From assembly GCF_021513195.1 (NCBI RefSeq), contig NZ_CP090974.1, forward strand, positions 2,492,001 to 2,556,000: a stretch of 64,000 nucleotides of DNA, given 5' to 3'. Numbering within the stretch: position 1 is the stretch's first letter; every line of letters starts with the position of its first letter. The notes beneath the pieces are model-generated. The model saw only the letters and a program-made list of their open reading frames with translations. It did not search any database and was not told the DNA's origin. This stretch comes from Shewanella sp. OMA3-2 (GTDB taxonomy: Bacteria; Pseudomonadota; Gammaproteobacteria; Enterobacterales; Shewanellaceae). Positions 9,870-18,144 of the stretch are shown one piece after another. A program made the position numbers and the translations under genes.

Positions 9870-10142
9870 ATGGCAAAAGAAACAGCAGATAGAACAACCA
9901 TTGATCTTTTTGACAGCGAAAGACGGCGTGGAAGACCCAGAAGTAATCCATTGAATCGTGAACAGCAACTGAAGATCAACAAACGTAACCAAATTCAGCG
10001 TGATCGCGCTAACGGGTTAAAGCGAATAGAGTTAAAGGTGTCACAAGACTTATATGACGCCTTGAACCAGCAGGCTTTGGCCAGTAACATTAGTCGTAGC
10101 CAGTTAATCGAACATATTCTGCAACAGCAAATCGACAACTGA
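9870..10142 (+). CDS. ybfE: YbfE family protein (LexA-regulated protein)
   Basis: A 90-residue basic cytoplasmic protein. The C-terminal half (KRIELKVSQDLYDALNQQALASNISRSQ... ending EHILQQQ) looks like a ribbon-helix-helix DNA-binding unit: a short strand, then two helices with an N-x-S-x-S turn. The N-terminus is RRRGRPRSNPLNREQQL. E. coli YbfE belongs to the LexA regulon and sits directly before fldA, as here. I did not find a convincing LexA box (CTGT-N8-ACAG) in the upstream 300 bases, so SOS control is not shown. An in-frame open frame extends upstream into the DUF2788 gene, but the ATG at 9870 (MAKETADRTTIDLF) is the natural start. Confidence 0.85.
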   Translation: MAKETADRTTIDLFDSERRRGRPRSNPLNREQQLKINKRNQIQRDRANGLKRIELKVSQDLYDALNQQALASNISRSQLIEHILQQQIDN

Positions 10143-10193
10143 TTCGTTATTTGAACATCGCACTAAGCGAAATTGATATTGAAAGGATACCCC

Positions 10194-10721
10194 ATGGCAA
10201 CTGTAGGTCTATTTTTCGGTAGCGACACAGGTAATACCGAAGCTGTCGCCAAGATGATCCAGAAAAAACTGGGCAAGCAAATGATCGATGTTAAAGACAT
10301 CGCCAAAAGCACTAAAGAGCAGATAGCTGAATATGATTTACTACTATTCGGTATTCCAACTTGGTACTACGGCGAAGCGCAATGTGACTGGGATGATTTT
10401 TTCCCTGAACTTGAGCAAATTGACTTTAACGATAAGTTAATCGCAATTTTTGGTTGTGGCGACCAAGAAGATTATGCTGAGTATTTCTTAGATGCTATGG
10501 GCATGGTGCGTGACATAGTAGAAGCCCGTGGCGGTATTATTATCGGTAATTGGCCAACTGAAAGTTATGACTTTGAAGCGTCTAAAGGTTTAGCAGATGA
10601 TAATCACTTTGTTGGTTTAGGCATTGATGAAGACCGTCAGCCAGAATTAACAGAAGAACGTGTTGATGCATGGGTTAAGCAAATCTATGAAGAAATGTGT
10701 TTAGCGGAATTAGAAGACTAA
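10194..10721 (+). CDS. fldA: Flavodoxin I
   Basis: FldA is a cytoplasmic FMN protein that donates electrons to biosynthetic radical-SAM and reductive enzymes. The 175-residue protein has the phosphate-binding loop GLFFGSDTGNTEAVAK (5-20), the first isoalloxazine loop PTWYYGEAQCDWDDF and the second loop FGCGDQEDYAEYFLDAMG, all diagnostic of long-chain flavodoxin. The ATG at 10194 follows AAAGGATACC, a good ribosome-binding site; an in-frame ATG at 10173 lacks one. In E. coli fur follows fldA, but here a terminator and an unrelated gene follow, so fur has been separated from the cluster. Confidence 0.96.
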   Translation: MATVGLFFGSDTGNTEAVAKMIQKKLGKQMIDVKDIAKSTKEQIAEYDLLLFGIPTWYYGEAQCDWDDFFPELEQIDFNDKLIAIFGCGDQEDYAEYFLDAMGMVRDIVEARGGIIIGNWPTESYDFEASKGLADDNHFVGLGIDEDRQPELTEERVDAWVKQIYEEMCLAELED

Positions 10722-10825
10722 TTATATAAAAGACCCAATAAATAGCAGTTTATGTGTTATACCAATCCGCATTATAATTGGTATTAATCAGCTTCTATTA
10801 AAAATGGTCTATAATAACCTTCACT

Positions 10826-10850
10826 AAAAAGCGGCCTAAGCCGCTTTTTT
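10826..10850 (+). terminator. Intrinsic terminator after fldA
   Basis: GCGGC/GCCGC stem with a CTAA loop, A-run before and six Ts after. Confidence 0.88.
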
Positions 10851-10863
10851 ATTATGTAAATAT

Positions 10864-11784
10864 ATGCGGTATTTTATGTTAAAGCTGAATATTGAGACCC
10901 GTGAAATTATTGATAATGTGGTGATGAAATACCATATATTTGATGTTAATCAACCTATTATGATTACCTTTCCACCGGTATGTCAAAGCATACAAAATAT
11001 CGATGCTGCCACAAATGCGCCAGTGTGGAGCTTCGATTACTTCGCTAATCGTAAACTGAATATTATTGCATTTAATCATATCGGTGAAGGCAATTACTTT
11101 GACAGTGCAATCTTTATCTCATATTTAGATACGCTTAAACACGCCATTGCCATATTTCCAAGCAAAGTTGGTTATGGCACAAGTTTAGGTGGATTTGCCC
11201 TTAGTTTACATGCTGACCGATTAGGGTTAGATAAAGCCTTATTGATGATGCCGCAAAGTACTTATTGCAAATCAATCGCCCCTTGGGATCCTATAGTAGT
11301 CAATGCTCAAGACAGCAAGGTCAGTGATATGACGACTCTAGACGGTAAAGGCTGTAAAACCCCGCTAACAGTAATATATGACCCATTGTCAATTGCCGAT
11401 AGACTACATGTAAAACGGTACGAACAAGCATTAACTACATTAAAAATATACGCTGTGGGTCACCGTGTTCCCCGCGCATTACAGCATTTAAATATGCTGT
11501 CAGATGTTATCCTACAGTTTAGACTCGGCAGTATTGATCAAGATAGCTTTTATCGTGGCTTAAGGGGCAGACGAAACTTAAGCTATTACTTTAGAGATGC
11601 GATAAAAAAACCAAACAACAGCTATACCAATAAGCGTATCGCCATCATTTACTGGCATAAAACAAAACAAACTATCACTCATTTTAAATTTGAACCCAGT
11701 AAAATCAGTGAGCGAATTACCACGAGTTGTCATAAGCGCATCATGAAAATAAAACTCAAATTACAGAAAATCCTTTCCCGTTAG
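10864..11784 (+). CDS. Unknown protein with an alpha/beta-hydrolase-like nucleophile elbow
   Basis: I do not recognise a named family for this 306-residue protein. It has no signal peptide. The segment VGYGTSLGGFALSLHADRLG (about residues 101-120) fits the G-x-S-x-G nucleophile elbow of alpha/beta hydrolases, followed by a hydrophobic LDKALLMMPQST strand like the topology after the elbow. A preceding NIIAFNHIGEGNYFDS could be the oxyanion loop. A candidate catalytic histidine is His154 of AVGHRVPRAL, which would be unusually placed. The C-terminal 80 residues are strongly basic (RGLRGRRNLSYYF, KRIMKIKLKLQKIL), suggesting binding to an acidic or membrane surface. It is followed 8 bases later by earP and may be co-transcribed with it. 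A polysaccharide- or cell-surface-related role is only a guess. Confidence 0.6.
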   Translation: MRYFMLKLNIETREIIDNVVMKYHIFDVNQPIMITFPPVCQSIQNIDAATNAPVWSFDYFANRKLNIIAFNHIGEGNYFDSAIFISYLDTLKHAIAIFPSKVGYGTSLGGFALSLHADRLGLDKALLMMPQSTYCKSIAPWDPIVVNAQDSKVSDMTTLDGKGCKTPLTVIYDPLSIADRLHVKRYEQALTTLKIYAVGHRVPRALQHLNMLSDVILQFRLGSIDQDSFYRGLRGRRNLSYYFRDAIKKPNNSYTNKRIAIIYWHKTKQTITHFKFEPSKISERITTSCHKRIMKIKLKLQKILSR

Positions 11785-11792
11785 ACATTTGG

Positions 11793-13010
11793 TTGAGAAC
11801 AGCATTGAACACTCAAGTCACCGCCGATCATTTAGTTCATCAAATCTTTCCTGAACACTGGGATATTTTCTGTGTGGTGGTAGATAATTATGGCGATATT
11901 GGTGTCACCTGGCGATTAGCTCAGCAACTTGTGGCTGAATACGCAATTGAAGTTAATTTATGGGTGGATGATTTAAAAAGTTTTTCGCATATTTTGCCGC
12001 TATTAAACCCTCTACATAATCAACAACAATTCAATGGCGTTAATATTATTCACTGGAATAATGAAGCAGAAATGGGCTTTGTTGCAGGCAGCGTATTAAT
12101 CGAGGCTTTTGCCTGTGAATTACCTTCATCAGTTATCAGCGCACTTACCCAACTCAAACACACCCATCCAAGTCGGTTACCTGTTTGGCTAAACTTAGAA
12201 TATTTATCCGCTGAAGATTGGGTCGAGGGCTGTCATGGTTTACCCTCAACTCAGCTATCGGGTTTACACAAACATTTTTATTTTCCAGGCTTTACAGTGA
12301 AAACCGGCGGACTAATTTGTGAGCAAGATTTGTTTGCACGGCGAGATAGTTGGCAAAGTGATAGTGGCAATAAACAGGCATTATTCGAAAAGCTAGGTCT
12401 TAGTGGTATTGAAGCACACCATACTGTCATTTCGGTATTTAGTTATGAAACAGATGCCCTGCCCGCACTCATTCAGTATTGGCAAACATCGCCTACACCA
12501 ATTCATCTACTTGTCCCAAAAGGCAGAAGCTTAAACAGCATTAGTGCGTTACTGCCTTGCTCTGTCAATGAGTTAGCTACAGGACAACAAATTCTGCTGG
12601 ATTCTGTCACCTTGCACATTTTACCTATGACAGATCAACAGGGTTATGACCAACTGCTATGGAGCTGTGATTTTAACATTGTCCGCGGTGAAGATTCCTT
12701 TTTGAGGGCACAATGGGCAGCAAAACCGTTTATTTGGCATATATATCCGCAAGAAGATGATTATCATCTAATAAAATTACAAGCTTTTATGCAAGTTTAC
12801 TGCGATAATCTAGCGCCTGATTTAGCCAAGCCTTGGTGTGAATTGAACTTGTCGTTTAACCAAGGCGATCAAATTGACACTGTCAATCATTGGCAAAAAC
12901 TCGAATTTAATCATTTGCCTTTATTGCAACATGCTAAAAACTGGCCAATGACCGCATTAAGTGATGCAGATCTTGCTACTCGACTCGTTCAATTTGTGAA
13001 AAGTCGCTAA
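11793..13010 (+). CDS. earP: EF-P arginine rhamnosyltransferase EarP
   Basis: EarP transfers rhamnose from dTDP-L-rhamnose to a conserved arginine of elongation factor P, activating it for rescue of ribosomes stalled at polyproline. The 405-residue protein contains the GT-B N-terminal motif VVVDNYGDIGVTWRLAQQL, whose two aspartates are the catalytic residues known in the family, and the C-terminal nucleotide-sugar site around NIVRGEDSFLRAQWAAKPFIW with IYPQEDDYH. The gene directly precedes efp, the diagnostic earP-efp pair. No ATG is available near the N-terminus; the reading starts at a TTG, 11793 (or the TTG at 11805), only 8 bases after the preceding stop and without a good ribosome-binding site, so translation is probably coupled or weak. 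Confidence 0.93.
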   Translation: MRTALNTQVTADHLVHQIFPEHWDIFCVVVDNYGDIGVTWRLAQQLVAEYAIEVNLWVDDLKSFSHILPLLNPLHNQQQFNGVNIIHWNNEAEMGFVAGSVLIEAFACELPSSVISALTQLKHTHPSRLPVWLNLEYLSAEDWVEGCHGLPSTQLSGLHKHFYFPGFTVKTGGLICEQDLFARRDSWQSDSGNKQALFEKLGLSGIEAHHTVISVFSYETDALPALIQYWQTSPTPIHLLVPKGRSLNSISALLPCSVNELATGQQILLDSVTLHILPMTDQQGYDQLLWSCDFNIVRGEDSFLRAQWAAKPFIWHIYPQEDDYHLIKLQAFMQVYCDNLAPDLAKPWCELNLSFNQGDQIDTVNHWQKLEFNHLPLLQHAKNWPMTALSDADLATRLVQFVKSR

Positions 13011-13056
13011 GATACTGCTCGAAATAAGACATCTATAAATTATAGGAAATAATGTA

Positions 13057-13617
13057 ATGAAAACTGCTCATGAAATCCGTCCTGGCAACGTGATCATGTT
13101 AGATGGCAGCCCATGGGTTGTTCAAAAAACTGAGACAACTCGTTCTGGCCGTAACGCTGCAATTGTTAAGCTAAAATTAAAAAACTTGTTGCTAGATTCT
13201 GGTACTGAACAAACCTTTAAAGGTGAAGACAAGTTAGATGATATTATTCTAGAACGTCTAGATTGTACCTACTCTTACTTTGCTGATCCTATGTATGTAT
13301 TTATGGATGAAGAATTCAACCAATACGACGTAGAAGCGGATAACTTAGGCGATGCTGCTGCATACATAGTTGACGGTATGGAAGATCAGTGTCAGGTAAC
13401 TTTCTACAACAGCAAAGCAATTTCTGTAGAATTACCGGTTCACATTGTACGTGAAGTGACTTATACCGAGCCTTCAGCACGTGGCGATACTTCTGGTAAA
13501 GTAATGAAGCCAGCAACTATTACAGGTGGTGGCACGGTTACTGTTGCTGACTTCGTAAAAGTTGGCGACAAAATTGAGATTGATACTCGTACAGGCGAAT
13601 TCAAGAAGCGTGTTTAA
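13057..13617 (+). CDS. efp: Elongation factor P (arginine-32 type)
   Basis: EF-P binds between the ribosomal P and E sites and promotes peptide bonds at consecutive prolines. The 186-residue protein has the three beta-barrel layout (KOW-like domain I, 1-65; OB domains II, 66-128, and III). The modification loop reads [12 protein letters not shown], with Arg32 at the tip where E. coli has a lysine. Arg32 is the EarP rhamnosylation site, and earP sits immediately upstream. The start ATG at 13057 is preceded by TATAGGAAATA. A terminator follows. Nothing is odd in length or conserved residues. Confidence 0.97.
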   Translation: MKTAHEIRPGNVIMLDGSPWVVQKTETTRSGRNAAIVKLKLKNLLLDSGTEQTFKGEDKLDDIILERLDCTYSYFADPMYVFMDEEFNQYDVEADNLGDAAAYIVDGMEDQCQVTFYNSKAISVELPVHIVREVTYTEPSARGDTSGKVMKPATITGGGTVTVADFVKVGDKIEIDTRTGEFKKRV

Positions 13618-13637
13618 TCACATCTTGTAAATTGTCT

Positions 13638-13665
13638 AAAAGCCAGCTTAATTGCTGGCTTTTTT
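13638..13665 (+). terminator. Intrinsic terminator after efp
   Basis: GCCAGC/GCTGGC stem with a TTAATT loop and a terminal T-run. Confidence 0.88.
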
Positions 13666-13854
13666 GTTTATAGGCAGCACAAAAATCCAAAATAACACTC
13701 CTGCGCCCCATAAAATAAGATATAAACGCTGATTAACGTTTATTAATTAGAATTATTCACTGAAAATCTTTAATTAAATCTCATTCTGACACTTCCACTC
13801 TACCGATAAATTCGTTATGGTTCGCTTACTTAGTAGTATTTTATAGAGAGTAGT

Positions 13855-15069
13855 ATGCGTCCAATCATCAAATCGAATAAATTAGATACTGTGTGTTACG
13901 ACATTCGTGGACCTGTACACAAAGAAGCCCGTCGTTTAGAAGATGAAGGACACCGAATATTAAAACTGAATATAGGTAACCCTGCACCATTCGGATTTGA
14001 AGCCCCTGAAGAAATTGTCCGTGATGTGATTTTAAACCTGCCCAGTGCCCAAGGTTACTGCGAATCAAAGGGGTTATTCTCAGCACGTAAAGCCATTGTG
14101 CAACACTATCAAGCACAAGGGATATTTGGTGTCGACATCGAAGATATCTACATAGGTAATGGCGTGTCCGAGCTAATTGTAATGGCCATGCAAGGGTTAT
14201 TAAATACCGACGACGAAGTGCTTATCCCCTCGCCTGATTATCCATTATGGACAGCCGCTGCAAATCTTGCCGGAGGCAAAGCGGTTCACTATCGCTGCGA
14301 TGAAGATGCTGATTGGTTTCCAGACTTAGACGACATAAAAAGTAAAATAAGCAGCCGTACTCGTGCGATTGTGATCATTAATCCTAATAACCCAACAGGA
14401 GCAGTTTACAGCAAAGAATTACTGCTACAGGTTGTTGAGCTCTGTCGCCTACACGATTTGATTTTATTTGCCGATGAAATTTACGATAAGATTTTATATG
14501 ACGAAGCCAAACATATTCCTGCGGCGAGTTTATCTGATGACATTTTAACAATCACCTTCAATGGTTTATCTAAAGCGTATCGTGCGGCAGGATTTCGTGT
14601 CGGTTGGATGATGTTATCTGGGAACTTAAAAGCCGCAAAAAGCTACATTGAAGGCTTAGAAATGCTCGCCTCAATGCGGTTATGCTCTAATGTGCCTAAT
14701 CAACATGCTATTCAAACGGCTCTTGGAGGGTACCAATCCATTAATGAACTTATTCTGCCTAATGGTCGCCTGACAGTGCAACGTGATGCTTGTTATGAAT
14801 TATTAAATTCAATACCGGGTGTCAGTTGTAAAAAACCTAAAGGAGCCCTTTATGCGTTCCCTAAGTTAGATATGAAAAAGTTTAATTTACGCGACGATGA
14901 GCGTTTAGTATTTGAATTACTTAAACGAAAAAGAATCTTATTGGTACAAGGTACGGCATTCAATTGGCCAGAACCAGACCATTTACGGGTGGTTTTTTTA
15001 CCTCATAAAGAAGATCTCACTAAAGCCTTACAAGAGTTAGGCAACTTTTTAGAAGATTATCGCCAGTAA
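13855..15069 (+). CDS. alaA: Alanine transaminase AlaA
   Basis: AlaA is a PLP-dependent aminotransferase converting pyruvate and glutamate to alanine and 2-oxoglutarate, the main route of alanine synthesis in E. coli. The 404-residue protein closely follows the AlaA pattern: opening MRPIIKSNKLDTVCYDIRGP, then LNIGNPAPFGFEAPEEI, IINPNNPTGAVYS, FADEIYDKILYD (Asp207 and Tyr210, cofactor ring contacts), and the Schiff-base lysine Lys240 in FNGLSKAYRAAGFRVGW. The C-terminal VQGTAFNWPEPDHLRVVFLP is also typical. Monocistronic: a promoter region upstream and a long perfect hairpin downstream. The ATG at 13855 is supported by family length; GAGAGTAGT lies just before it. Confidence 0.95.
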   Translation: MRPIIKSNKLDTVCYDIRGPVHKEARRLEDEGHRILKLNIGNPAPFGFEAPEEIVRDVILNLPSAQGYCESKGLFSARKAIVQHYQAQGIFGVDIEDIYIGNGVSELIVMAMQGLLNTDDEVLIPSPDYPLWTAAANLAGGKAVHYRCDEDADWFPDLDDIKSKISSRTRAIVIINPNNPTGAVYSKELLLQVVELCRLHDLILFADEIYDKILYDEAKHIPAASLSDDILTITFNGLSKAYRAAGFRVGWMMLSGNLKAAKSYIEGLEMLASMRLCSNVPNQHAIQTALGGYQSINELILPNGRLTVQRDACYELLNSIPGVSCKKPKGALYAFPKLDMKKFNLRDDERLVFELLKRKRILLVQGTAFNWPEPDHLRVVFLPHKEDLTKALQELGNFLEDYRQ

Positions 15070-15094
15070 ATTAATCCTAATATACACATCCGAT

Positions 15095-15137
15095 AGAAAT
15101 GACTGAGGGCTGATTAATTCAGCCCTCAGTCATTTCT
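15095..15137 (+). terminator. Perfect 19-bp hairpin downstream of alaA
   Basis: Two 19-base arms (AGAAATGACTGAGGGCTGA and its exact complement) enclose a 5-base TTAAT loop. It sits 25 bases after the stop codon and most likely ends or protects the alaA transcript. The T-run after it is weak (ATTTCTAC), so efficient intrinsic termination is not certain. Confidence 0.65.
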
Positions 15138-15275
15138 ACTGCGCTGACACGCTTATTTCCGTAATATCATTGTCTAATTCAGTTTAATTATATGAACACG
15201 TATTCAAAGCATTTAAAAAAGGTGTGATTTACACTATGATTAGCCAGCTAATTTATTATTCAGATCGGAAGTAAT

Positions 15276-16697
15276 ATGGACAAGCAAGTCAGTTCTCGCA
15301 GTACCAAAGAAAAAGCCCTTAGACTTAATTTGGATGACAAAAAATACGGCACCATAGTTGAAATTGGTGCAGGCCAAGAGGTGGCGCGTAATTTTTTCGT
15401 TGCTGGAGCCGCAGCGGGCACTATTGCTAAAACGATGTCGGCCTATGACATGAAGTTTTCCGATGCTATTTATGGCGTACAGCAAAATGGCAGATATGTC
15501 AGTAAGGGCCGTGTACTTGCTATGATGGAGCAAGAATATGATTTAGTTGTAGAACGTGTTGCTGATGTACGTTCACGCTCATCTCGTTACTTCAGTTACG
15601 CCGCAACGGTTGCCGCAAAAAGTTTTAATAAAGACAATGAATGCCATGCGTGGTGTGGCGTTAGAGTGCAAATGTACCCAGGTGCCGAGCCATCAAATAT
15701 TGTGGTCCATGTACGTATGTTTGATGACAATGCTGAAGACCAGCAGCATGCACTGGGTATTATTGGTGTGAATTTAATTTATGGCAGCTACTATTATTTC
15801 GAAGATCCAAAGAAATTAATTGATTCATTAACCGATAATATGAAAGCCAATCGAGTTGAAATAGACTCTATTGAATTTCAAGGCCCTTACTTTGAAGACA
15901 TCGACAATAAAGCCAAAAATATCCATCTAATTCGCAGCTGGAAAACCCGTGCAGTGATGTTCAAACCTGATGGCTCTATCGGCGTTCCAGCTGAAATGCT
16001 TTACAAGAAGAACGTACTCACGATTCGTGGCTCATTTAAACCCGTCACTAAACTCAATGTTGATATGATTGAGCAAGGCCAAAAGGCTTTTGCTGAGCAT
16101 GAGGGTGTAGACAAAGACAACACTATTTTGATCGCTGAAATATCTTTAAATGATTTGCAGGGTAATGATGCAAATATGTCTGAAAAAGACATTCTTGAAC
16201 GGGTACGGCTCTTAAATCTATTGGGCTATAACGTGCTAGTGTCAGATTATACCCGTTATTTCTCATTAAGAGCTTACTTCCGCCAATTTACCAACCTGCA
16301 AATCGGTATTGTTGTTGGCATGGCTAATATTAAACAAATTTTTGATGTGGAATTCTATCGTGGTCTTGAAGGCGGTATTCTAGAAGGTTTTGGTAAATTA
16401 TTCCCAGACAATACCCGGTTATTCGTTTATCCAGAATTAGATGACAAAGGGGTATTAAACGATTTATCTAATGTAACCGTGCCTGCCAACCTTCGTTACC
16501 TATATCGTCACTTGCTTGATAACGGCTTTATCAAAGGCATAGAGACTAGCAATATTGAGCTATTTAGTATTTATTCCCGTGAGATCCTCAAGCAATTGGC
16601 TCGTGGTTCGGATGAATGGCAACAAGCCTTGCCCGATATCGTAGCAGAGGAAGTCATTAAACATAACTTATTCGGTTATAAAGCCTCAAGAAAATAA
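15276..16697 (+). CDS. Conserved protein of unknown function (473 residues)
   Basis: A large soluble protein beginning SSRSTKEKALRLNLDDKKYGTIVEIGAGQEVARNFF and continuing GAAAGTIAKTMSAYDMKFSDAIYG, a strikingly conserved opening I know from many marine gammaproteobacteria, cyanobacteria and Bacteroidetes. Database entries of this family often carry unsupported names such as TonB-dependent receptor or nicotinate-nucleotide adenylyltransferase; nothing visible here supports either. There is no signal peptide, no barrel or plug signature and no HxGH nucleotidyltransferase motif. Other conserved-looking stretches are ECHAWCGVRVQMYPGAEP, ALGIIGVNLIYGSYYYFEDP, LYKKNVLTIRGSFKPVT and YNVLVSDYTRYFSLRAYF. 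A ribosome-binding site (CGGAAGTAAT) precedes the ATG at 15276. It is probably monocistronic, with a terminator at 16781-16816. Confidence 0.8.
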   Translation: MDKQVSSRSTKEKALRLNLDDKKYGTIVEIGAGQEVARNFFVAGAAAGTIAKTMSAYDMKFSDAIYGVQQNGRYVSKGRVLAMMEQEYDLVVERVADVRSRSSRYFSYAATVAAKSFNKDNECHAWCGVRVQMYPGAEPSNIVVHVRMFDDNAEDQQHALGIIGVNLIYGSYYYFEDPKKLIDSLTDNMKANRVEIDSIEFQGPYFEDIDNKAKNIHLIRSWKTRAVMFKPDGSIGVPAEMLYKKNVLTIRGSFKPVTKLNVDMIEQGQKAFAEHEGVDKDNTILIAEISLNDLQGNDANMSEKDILERVRLLNLLGYNVLVSDYTRYFSLRAYFRQFTNLQIGIVVGMANIKQIFDVEFYRGLEGGILEGFGKLFPDNTRLFVYPELDDKGVLNDLSNVTVPANLRYLYRHLLDNGFIKGIETSNIELFSIYSREILKQLARGSDEWQQALPDIVAEEVIKHNLFGYKASRK

Positions 16698-16780
16698 CCC
16701 CCCTCGGCTTGGGTTAACAAGCACTGAATAGCCATTTAGCATCTTGTATTACGCGACTCCAGACGCTAAACATGTTGATT

Positions 16781-16816
16781 AAAAAGCCATTAACATTGTG
16801 TTAGTGGCTTTTTTAT
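16781..16816 (+). terminator. Intrinsic terminator after the 473-residue gene
   Basis: AAAAAGCCATTAAC pairs imperfectly with TTAGTGGCTTTTTT around a short loop; it ends in a six-T run. The A-run on the left also makes it usable from the minus strand. Confidence 0.75.
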
Positions 16817-16840
16817 TTAACTTTAATAGCAATAGACTCA

Positions 16841-17100
16841 TTAATTATACAAGTGGTCTTTATACGCCTATACCACAGTTTGCCATTCAAACCTGCCATA
16901 TAAGCTTGCTGCTTAATCTGTTGCCATTGCGATGTGCCATATCTATCTAGGCATTGATTAAATTACCAGATAAAACTACTAGCCTGCATTTCAGTTCCAT
17001 CATCATTAAATACCCAACCATTTTCATCATGTTTGACTGTATCTTTTAACCCGCCTACACCATGGACTAATCAGGGTCTACTTAGGCGTTACAGCTGTTG
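16841..17100 (-). pseudogene. Decayed 3' end of a glycogen-synthase-like (GT5) glycosyltransferase gene
   Basis: On the minus strand one frame reads HGVGGLKDTVKHDENGW followed by VFNDDGTE, then a stop, FNQCLDRYGTSQWQQIKQQ and AYMAGL; after a frame change it continues WQTVV, stop, AYKDHLYN, stop. This succession matches the C-terminal part of GlgA-type glycogen/starch synthases: a GGL-x-DTV nucleotide-sugar loop, a G-x-x-F strand, an AL-x-x-Y helix and a final short W...Y..LY helix. The region just 5' (LKYGTLPLVHG-like, with stops and a shift) is also recognisable but scrambled. Two in-frame stops and at least two frameshifts make this a dead fragment; no 5' part is found nearby. The assignment rests on motif order only. 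Confidence 0.5.
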
Positions 17101-17133
17101 TTTAAATATACAAAATTAGCTTAAAAGATGACT

Positions 17134-17950
17134 CCATGTACAAATGATCCAGCGAGACGCCGGCTCTTGGTTTTAAAATCAGCATCTATGTGGGCTTAAC
17201 CAAACCAATAACATCTATGTTAAACAGCCAGTTCGGCATCCATGCCTCTCGCTCAGAAATGTTTCACGTAGTGAAACTTCGCCCTGTTTTGGATACTCGC
17301 TGGCTCATCAGTACCTGAGTTTTTGCCTCTTCGATTTAGCTTCATTTTTGGTTGTCACAAAACGATAAACACAAGAAATCAACTTGTTCTTGGACAAAAG
17401 TGAGCTTGCTTAAACTCTATCTACAGGCTTACCTAGCCTTACATTTGGATAAAAGCGGGTTGGCAGGTTTCATTTTATAAAAGTGTAACCAGATCCAATT
17501 AAATACTCATAGACCTTATATTGACTTCAAGTGCAAATGATCCAGCGAGACGCCGCAAGCACATCCATGTGGGCTTAACCAAAACATCCATGTTTTGGAT
17601 ACTCGCTGGCTCATCAGTACCTGAATTTTTGTTTCTTCGATTTAGCTTTATTGATGATTGTGGCAACACTAGATAAACACAGTAGTTAACTCGTTACTGG
17701 ACAAAAGCGGGTTGGCAGGTTTCATTTTATAACAGTAATTAAACCCTCATAGACGTCAGATTGACTTCAAGTGCAAATGATCCAGCGAGACGCCGCAAGC
17801 ACATCCATGTGGGCTTAACCAAAACGTCCCTGTTTTGGATACTCGCTGGCTCATCTGCACCCGAATTTTTGTTTCTTCGATTTAGCTTCATTGATAGTTG
17901 TGGAAAACAATAAACATAAAAAGTTAGCTCATTTCTGGACAGAAATGTGT
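17134..17950. repeat. Three-copy structured repeat block
   Basis: Three direct copies begin at 17134, 17521 and 17761; the second and third are exactly 240 bases apart, and the first is longer (about 388). Each contains a core bounded by GATCCAGCGAG and CTCGCTGGCTCATC (17146-17309, 17539-17615, 17779-17855). Those ends pair as an 8-bp stem. Inside copies 2 and 3 are two further hairpins, one around CACATCCATGTG and one CCAAAACATCCATGTTTTGG (mutated in copy 3), giving a three-way-junction shape. Copy 1 has additional hairpins (GGCATCCATGCC, GTTTCACGTAGTGAAAC). The flank after each core (TTCGATTTAGCTT, GGACAAAAGCGGGTTGGCAG) is also repeated. No coding potential is seen. It resembles dispersed intergenic palindromic repeats rather than a CRISPR. 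Confidence 0.8.
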
Positions 17951-18039
17951 TAGGTGCTTTGCTTGATTAGCGCTTGAAGGATTACTTTATATATGGCAAA
18001 ACTTCTAAACTAGTGGCCAAACCCACTATGCCACTACAT

Positions 18040-18128
18040 AGTTAGGTGTTCTAAATGAACCGCCCTGTGCGGAGCCGCATGCAGGGTGGTGTGGGGGCTG
18101 GAGGCTAGATACCTCCGGCTACCCGATT
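18040..18128 (+). mobile_element. Orphan 3' end (domains V-VI) of a group II intron
   Basis: These 89 bases match the last 89 bases of the complete intron at 21083-21171 with one mismatch. They contain the domain V hairpin (ACCGCCCTG ... CAGGGTGGT) and the domain VI hairpin (GGCTGGAGG ... CCTCCGGCT) and end in CTACCCGATT. No intron 5' part or reverse transcriptase lies to the left. The copy ends 17 bases beyond the stop of the minus-strand gene at 18145, the same geometry as the complete intron and the SUKH gene. It is probably the remains of a second intron insertion. Confidence 0.85.
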
Positions 18129-18144
18129 ATGTGATTTTTGCACG

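Noticed and set aside
17134-17950. CRISPR array
   Set aside because: Only three long, irregularly spaced copies that differ internally; no short identical repeats with unique spacers and no cas genes.
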